A stretch of 64,000 nucleotides of DNA, taken from contig NZ_QOKW01000002.1 of the NCBI RefSeq assembly GCF_008365375.1, forward strand, positions 1 through 64,000. Direction: 5' to 3'. This stretch comes from Roseomonas genomospecies 6 (GTDB taxonomy: Bacteria > Pseudomonadota > Alphaproteobacteria > Azospirillales > Azospirillaceae). The first letter of the stretch is position 1; each line of letters opens with the position of its first letter. Position numbers and translations under genes: made by a program. Positions 57,343 through 64,000 of the stretch are shown here, in pieces. The notes under the pieces were generated by a model. That model saw nothing but the letters and a program-made list of their open reading frames with translations. It made no database searches and had not been told where the DNA came from.

Positions 57343-58380
57343 TCATTCGCCCACCGCCTCTTTCGAGGCATTCCCGTTGGCTGGGGACACTGCCAAGGCC
57401 GCCCGCGCGGCCTCCGCCTTGGCTTGCGCCATCTGCTCCAACCGGGACCGATAGCCGGCCACCGCGGCGGCGACCTCCGCCATCATGGCGTCGAGCGGGC
57501 GGGCCGTATCCACCGCCTGCATCAGGTCCCGGGCGAGGGAGCGCACGCTCCCCATCTCCTCCGACGCGACGGCGCCCGATTCGGCCTGAAGGCGAAGGCG
57601 CTCCGCCATCATCTTCAGGGACTTCGCGACGGACTCCGCCGGGCCGGGTTCGCCCAGATCGTCCAGGCGGCGCAGAAGATCGTCCAGGAAGGCCGGGACG
57701 CGGGCCAGATGCTCGACCGCCATGCGCTCCGGCGGGCGGGCGGCCAGGCCGGGGGCGGCGAACTCGATCAGGAAGGCGACCTGAACGCTGATTCGCAGCA
57801 GCTTCTGCTCGTTGACGAAGTGGTTGGCCTCGGCCATGAGCTGGCGGGCGTTGATGTGCGCCCAGCGGTTGGTGGCCTTCAGCCGCAGCGTGTTCGGTGC
57901 GTCGAGCAGCGGGACCTGGGCGCCCTCGCGCGGCGACTTGCGCCGGTCGGGGCCGGTGTAGTCGGCGGTCACCACGAATTTCCTGCGCGATTCGATCAGC
58001 GCGGCCAGCCGCTCCTGCACCTGCTTGGGCGAGACGGGCTTCACCAGCAGATCGTCGGCCCCGGCGTTGGTCACGCGCATGACCAGCAGCGGGGTCGGTT
58101 GCCATGTGGTGGCGACGATGCAGGCGTAGGGATTGCGGGTGTCCGGCTCGTTGCGCAGGCGACGGATGAAGCGCAGCGTCTCTGCCTCCTCCGCGTCGGC
58201 GTCCAGCAGGATCAGATCGGGCGTGGCCGCCGTCGCCACCTCCCCCGCGTCCCGGACCGAGCCGTAGGTTTCCGCCCGCTTCATTCCCAACCGCGCCAGC
58301 ACCTCGCGCAGGACGCGCTGGGTGTTGGACTGTGTGTCGATGATGACGGCGTCAACCAACGAGAAGTCGTAATCGGGCAT
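57343..58380 (-). CDS. Receiver-domain protein with helical output, in the glycogen cluster
   Basis: A 345-residue response regulator: receiver (about 5-135) with acidic VIIDTQSNTQR, phospho-acceptor in LILLDADAEEA, Thr in IVATTWQ and Lys in LLVKPVSPKQ. It then has a helical C-terminal region (about 160-345) with no DNA-binding, enzymatic or GGDEF motif. It lies between glgX (87 nt upstream) and malQ on the same strand, so it may regulate glycogen metabolism post-translationally or merely share the location. No kinase is adjacent. The ending ANGNASKEAVGE is low-complexity. Confidence 0.82.
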   Translation of the reverse strand: MPDYDFSLVDAVIIDTQSNTQRVLREVLARLGMKRAETYGSVRDAGEVATAATPDLILLDADAEEAETLRFIRRLRNEPDTRNPYACIVATTWQPTPLLVMRVTNAGADDLLVKPVSPKQVQERLAALIESRRKFVVTADYTGPDRRKSPREGAQVPLLDAPNTLRLKATNRWAHINARQLMAEANHFVNEQKLLRISVQVAFLIEFAAPGLAARPPERMAVEHLARVPAFLDDLLRRLDDLGEPGPAESVAKSLKMMAERLRLQAESGAVASEEMGSVRSLARDLMQAVDTARPLDAMMAEVAAAVAGYRSRLEQMAQAKAEAARAALAVSPANGNASKEAVGE

Positions 58381-58467
58381 GCGTCCGTTCCGCGGAAACC
58401 GGAGGTGGAGAGGCCACCACCGGCCAGGACGTTAGCACAGGCGGAAAAGGCCGCCTATTGACCCGCA

Positions 58468-60618
<2,151 letters not shown>

Positions 60619-60795
60619 CAGGGCAGACTCACCACGGGCACGAAGGTCGGGCGGAACCGCGAGCGGCTTGCGTTGAACGCAGCAGATGGCCTAGCCGAAG
60701 CGGATAGCCACCTGCTGCAATAAAGGAGTGGCAAGTCCGTCGCGTCAAGTGCGGAACGCCTCGCGCTCCTCCTCCCTTCGACAGCAACGGCGCCC

Positions 60796-63045
60796 CTACC
60801 CCGCCTTCCGCTCCAGCACCAGCGTGCCCAGCGGCGGCAGGGTCAGGCAGATGGAGTGCGGGCGGCCATGCCACGCCGTCTCCTCGCTCTCCACGCCGCC
60901 CGAGTTCCCGACACCGCTGCCGCCGTATTCCGGGGCGTCGGTGTTCAGCACCTCCTCATAGCGCCCCGGCAGGGTGACGCCGACGCGGTAGCCGTCGCGC
61001 GGGAGCGGGGTGAAGTTGCAGACGACCACCACATGGTGCTCCGGGTCCTCCGCCCCCTTGCGCAGGAAGGCCAGGACGGAGTTGTCGCTGTCGTTGGCCT
61101 CGATCCACTCGAAGCCCGCCGGATCGCAGTCGGTCTGGTGCAGCGGCTTCAGGCCGCGATACATCCGGTTCAAGTCGCGCACCAGCGACTGGAGCCCCTG
61201 GTGCAGCGGCTCCTCCAGCAGGTGCCAGTCCAGGCTGCGGGCCTCGCTCCACTCGCGCCACTGGCCGAACTCGCCGCCCATGAACAGCAGCTTCTTGCCG
61301 GGGTGGGCGAACATGAAGCCGTAATAGGCGCGCAGGTTGGCGAACTTCTGCCAGTCGTCGCCGGGCATCTTGTTGATGAGCGAGCCCTTGCCGTGCACCA
61401 CCTCGTCGTGGCTGAGCGGCAGGACGAAGTTTTCCGAGAACTGGTAGATCAGGCCGAAGGTGAGCTGGTGGTGGTGGTAGCGGCGGTGGATGGGGTCCTT
61501 CGCCATATACTCCAGCGTGTCGTGCATCCAGCCCATGTTCCACTTGTAGCCGAAGCCCAAGCCGCCGAGATAGACGGGCCGCGACACCGCCGGCCAAGCC
61601 GTGGATTCCTCGGCCACCGTCATGATTCCCTGGTGGTGGCCGTAGGTCAGCTCGTTCATGCGCTTCAGGAAGGCGATGGATTCCAGGTTCTCGCGCCCGC
61701 CGAAGCGGTTGGGAACCCACTCGCCCGCCTTGCGGCTGTAGTCCAAGTAGAGCATGGAGGCCACGGCATCCACCCGCAGCCCGTCCAGCCGGTAATGCTC
61801 CAGCCAGAACAGCGCGTTGCCCAGCAGGAAGTTCTGCACCTCCGTCCGGCCGAAATTGTAGATCAGCGTGTTCCAGTCCTGGTGATAGCCCTGGCGCGGG
61901 TCGGAATGCTCGTACAGGTGCGTGCCGTCGAACCAGCCTAGGCCATGCGGGTCGGTCGGGAAATGGCCCGGCACCCAGTCCAGCAGAAGGCCGATCCCTG
62001 CCGCATGGCAGGCGTCCACGAAATACTTGAAGTCCTCCGGCGTGCCGTGGCGGCTGGTCGGCGCGTAGAGGCCGATGGGCTGGTAGCCCCAGGAGCCGTC
62101 GAAGGGATGCTCCGTGATCGGCAGCATCTCGATGTGGGTGAAGCCCAGATCCTTCACATAGGGCACCAGCCGGTCGGCCAACTCGCGGTAGGTCAGGAAG
62201 CGGTCGCCCTCCTCCGGCACGCGCGCCCAGGACCCCAGATGGACCTCGTAGATGGAGATCGGCGCGGTCAGGTCCGCGCTGGCGGAGCGGGTCCGCTGCC
62301 ATTCGGCGTCCTGCCAGTCGTAGGACGGCAGCCCATGCACGACGGAGGCGGTCTGGGGACGGAACTCCGCCTGGAAGGCGTAGGGGTCGGATTTCAGAGG
62401 CAGCAGGTCGCCGCCCGCCCCCTTGATCTCGAACTTGTAGCGCTGGCCGGCGGTGGCGTGGGGAACGAAGATCTCCCACACGCCCGCTTCCACCCGCTTG
62501 CGCATCGGCAGGCGCCGCCCGTCCCATTCGCAGAAGTCGCCGACGACGCTGACCCGCCGCGCGTTGGGCGCCCAGACGGCGAAGGCCACGCCCGCCACCC
62601 CGTCGATCTCCCGCGGATGGGCGCCCAGCCGCTCGAAGCTCTTGAGGTGCGTGCCCTCGGCCAGCAGATGGATGTCCAACTCGCCCAGAACGGAGGCGAA
62701 GCGGTAGGCGTCCTCGAATTCCGCCGTCGCCAGCGGGAACTGGACGCGCAGGCGGTAGCGGAAACGCTCCGTCCGGTCGGGCATGACGGCGACGAAGAAG
62801 CCCTCGTCATGGACCTTGTCCGCCTCGCCCGCCGGATCTCCCGACGCGCTGTCGATCACCCAGAGCTTCTCGGCGCCGGGAATGAAGGCTCGGACCTCCA
62901 CGGGCTTGCCGGAGCCGGGCTGGTGCATCCCCAGGATCGCGAAGGGGTCACCATGATCGGCGCGGACGATGGCGTCGATGCCACCGCGCAGCGATGACGC
63001 GCCCTGCGCTTCGGCCCGGATTCCCGTGCGGATGTCGTTCGGCAT
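60796..63045 (-). CDS. glgB: 1,4-alpha-glucan branching enzyme
   Basis: Introduces alpha-1,6 branches into glycogen. The 749-residue product has an N-terminal extension, a CBM48 domain ([19 protein letters not shown]), and a GH13 barrel with nucleophile Asp in [14 protein letters not shown], acid/base Glu in [10 protein letters not shown] and [15 protein letters not shown]. It is the long, two-N-domain type found in E. coli. GGGAAAGG lies before ATG 63045. It is 106 nt downstream of the treS/maltokinase gene, a pairing typical of the maltose-1-phosphate (GlgE) route. Confidence 0.97.
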   Translation of the reverse strand: MPNDIRTGIRAEAQGASSLRGGIDAIVRADHGDPFAILGMHQPGSGKPVEVRAFIPGAEKLWVIDSASGDPAGEADKVHDEGFFVAVMPDRTERFRYRLRVQFPLATAEFEDAYRFASVLGELDIHLLAEGTHLKSFERLGAHPREIDGVAGVAFAVWAPNARRVSVVGDFCEWDGRRLPMRKRVEAGVWEIFVPHATAGQRYKFEIKGAGGDLLPLKSDPYAFQAEFRPQTASVVHGLPSYDWQDAEWQRTRSASADLTAPISIYEVHLGSWARVPEEGDRFLTYRELADRLVPYVKDLGFTHIEMLPITEHPFDGSWGYQPIGLYAPTSRHGTPEDFKYFVDACHAAGIGLLLDWVPGHFPTDPHGLGWFDGTHLYEHSDPRQGYHQDWNTLIYNFGRTEVQNFLLGNALFWLEHYRLDGLRVDAVASMLYLDYSRKAGEWVPNRFGGRENLESIAFLKRMNELTYGHHQGIMTVAEESTAWPAVSRPVYLGGLGFGYKWNMGWMHDTLEYMAKDPIHRRYHHHQLTFGLIYQFSENFVLPLSHDEVVHGKGSLINKMPGDDWQKFANLRAYYGFMFAHPGKKLLFMGGEFGQWREWSEARSLDWHLLEEPLHQGLQSLVRDLNRMYRGLKPLHQTDCDPAGFEWIEANDSDNSVLAFLRKGAEDPEHHVVVVCNFTPLPRDGYRVGVTLPGRYEEVLNTDAPEYGGSGVGNSGGVESEETAWHGRPHSICLTLPPLGTLVLERKAG

Positions 63046-63151
63046 CGGTTGACCTTTCCCCTGCCCTGCTCATTCTTGGGGTGTGAACATAGCGCCGGGG
63101 CGTTTGTCACACCACGCCCGCGGCGTCCTATGCCCCGCTTTGGGTTTCGCC

Positions 63152-64000
63152 TCAGGAGTCGCCGTCCAGAAGACCCAGCACGCCCTTGACCGGGATGCCG
63201 ATCCAGTTCGGGCGGTTGGCGGCCTCGTAGGCGATCTCGTAGAGCGCCTTTTCCATCAGGAAAAGGGCCAGCAGGCGCCGGTCCTCGCCGGTGCCGTCCG
63301 GCACGTCCGGGCAGGCGGCGATGGTGCTGCGGTAGGCGTCCAGGAAGCACTGCATGCTGCGCCGTTCCCAGTCCAGCGCCGCCTCCATCACCGCGCCGGC
63401 CTCCTCCAGCGTGCCCGTCTCGTCGATCCGGAACAGCGCCGCCCAGGTGGCGTAGTTGAAGGAGCGCAGCATCCCCGCCACGTCGCGCAGAGGGCTGTGC
63501 TTGGCGCGGCGCTCCTCCAGCGTCTTCGCCGGCTCGCCCTCGAAGTCGATGATGTACCAGTCGTTCTGGGCGCGCAGCACCTGACCCAGGTGATAGTCGC
63601 CGTGGATGCGCGTCTTCTCCCCCTGCGGCGCGGTGTCGGCAAGCTCGGCCAGGCGGTTCATCACGTCGGTGCGGCGGGCCAGCAGGGATTCGGCCTGCTC
63701 CCGCACGGCGGGGGCCAGGCGGTCCAGCGCGCCCGGCAGGGCCGCGAAGGCGGCCTCGGCCTGACGGCGGGCGGCCTCGCCCCAGGACTTGAGATCGTCG
63801 GCGGTGACCGGCTCCGGATCGAAGGCGGCATCGCCGGTCCGCTTGGCCAGGGCGCAATGCAGTTCCGCCGTGCGCTGACCCAGGGTCGCCATCATGGCGG
63901 TGTGCATCCCGAAGGGCTCGCCCTCCTCCGGTTCCTCCAGATCGTGGGACAGGCCCAGCCGGATGTCGTCCAGGTCGCGGACCAGCGAATCGACCGTGCT
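63152..64000 (-). CDS. treS: Trehalose synthase / maltokinase C-terminal part, cut by the window edge
   Basis: The last 282 residues of a protein whose 5' part lies outside. The visible segment is the maltokinase fold: the kinase Brenner-type motif RIHGDYHLGQVL, then YIIDFEGEPAKTLEERRAKH (metal-binding Asp), and the closing helix KALYEIAYEAANRPNWIGIP. In many bacteria this kinase is fused to the TreS trehalose-maltose isomerase; the product, maltose-1-phosphate, is then used by GlgE. Whether this gene is the fusion or a free kinase (Mak/Pep2) cannot be told here. The frame is open to the edge without a start. Confidence 0.85.
   Translation of the reverse strand, partial: STVDSLVRDLDDIRLGLSHDLEEPEEGEPFGMHTAMMATLGQRTAELHCALAKRTGDAAFDPEPVTADDLKSWGEAARRQAEAAFAALPGALDRLAPAVREQAESLLARRTDVMNRLAELADTAPQGEKTRIHGDYHLGQVLRAQNDWYIIDFEGEPAKTLEERRAKHSPLRDVAGMLRSFNYATWAALFRIDETGTLEEAGAVMEAALDWERRSMQCFLDAYRSTIAACPDVPDGTGEDRRLLALFLMEKALYEIAYEAANRPNWIGIPVKGVLGLLDGDS

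Overview
The window looks like a chromosomal segment of a high-GC alphaproteobacterium of the Rhodospirillales, most likely Azospirillum or a close relative. This rests on the consistently GC-rich coding sequence, the gene families present (DctS/DctR with DctPQM, ArsR-methyltransferase fusion beside metF, MlaA-MlaC, PocR-type kinase, several pentapeptide-repeat proteins) and a TreS/GlgB/GlgX/MalQ glycogen cluster. The genus is an inference; no rRNA or marker gene settles it. No transposase, integrase, prophage or CRISPR array was seen, so this is mostly ordinary core and semi-core chromosome.

Layout. 1-2.3 kb: end of a flagellar region (fliL and an unidentified neighbour) and a succinate-semialdehyde dehydrogenase with a terminator. 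2.6-5.4 kb: a PAS hybrid kinase converging on panC, and a tiny membrane protein. 5.7-6.0 kb: two identical tRNA-Val(CAC) genes inside an 89-bp direct repeat. 6.2-11.8 kb: a DUF3108 envelope protein, a small protein, a phosphoglycolate phosphatase, then glmU-glmS with a strong terminator. 11.9-21.5 kb: a PocR-domain hybrid kinase, a Tat-exported M15/DUF882 peptidase-like protein, a large pentapeptide protein, an Lrp/LysE regulator-exporter pair, a patatin, an RlmM-like methyltransferase, and a Bfd-like ferredoxin behind a good Fur box.

21.6-29.4 kb is a dicarboxylate sensing and uptake block. DctS, DctR and an extra sensor kinase are on the minus strand, divergent from dctPQM. 29.4-32.3 kb has yjdM/phnA and a chemoreceptor paired with a lone periplasmic binding protein. 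32.5-38.7 kb has a molybdopterin oxidoreductase, a nitronate monooxygenase, a GGDEF protein downstream of an exported pentapeptide protein, and a thioesterase. 38.7-44.8 kb is a methionine-cycle unit (ArsR-methyltransferase, metF, a DUF29 gene, metH), preceded by a 16-bp palindromic operator.

45.1-54.8 kb: mlaA-mlaC (outer-membrane lipid traffic), a pentapeptide-repeat protein fused to a PilZ domain, a palindromic intergenic repeat, ettA, a YaiI-family protein, a membrane/PAS protein whose exonuclease domain has lost its catalytic residues, a secreted lectin-like protein, a TadG-like protein and bacterioferritin. 54.9-64 kb: malQ, a receiver-domain protein, glgX, glgB and the 3' part of a treS/maltokinase gene, all on the minus strand. 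This fits glycogen and trehalose metabolism through maltose-1-phosphate.

The least explained features are the pentapeptide-PilZ fusion and its PilZ-less relative at 15 kb, which share a twice-used HxxW cap motif. Next come the apparently dead exonuclease/PAS membrane protein, the chemoreceptor with its private binding protein, and the DUF29 gene inside the methionine operon.
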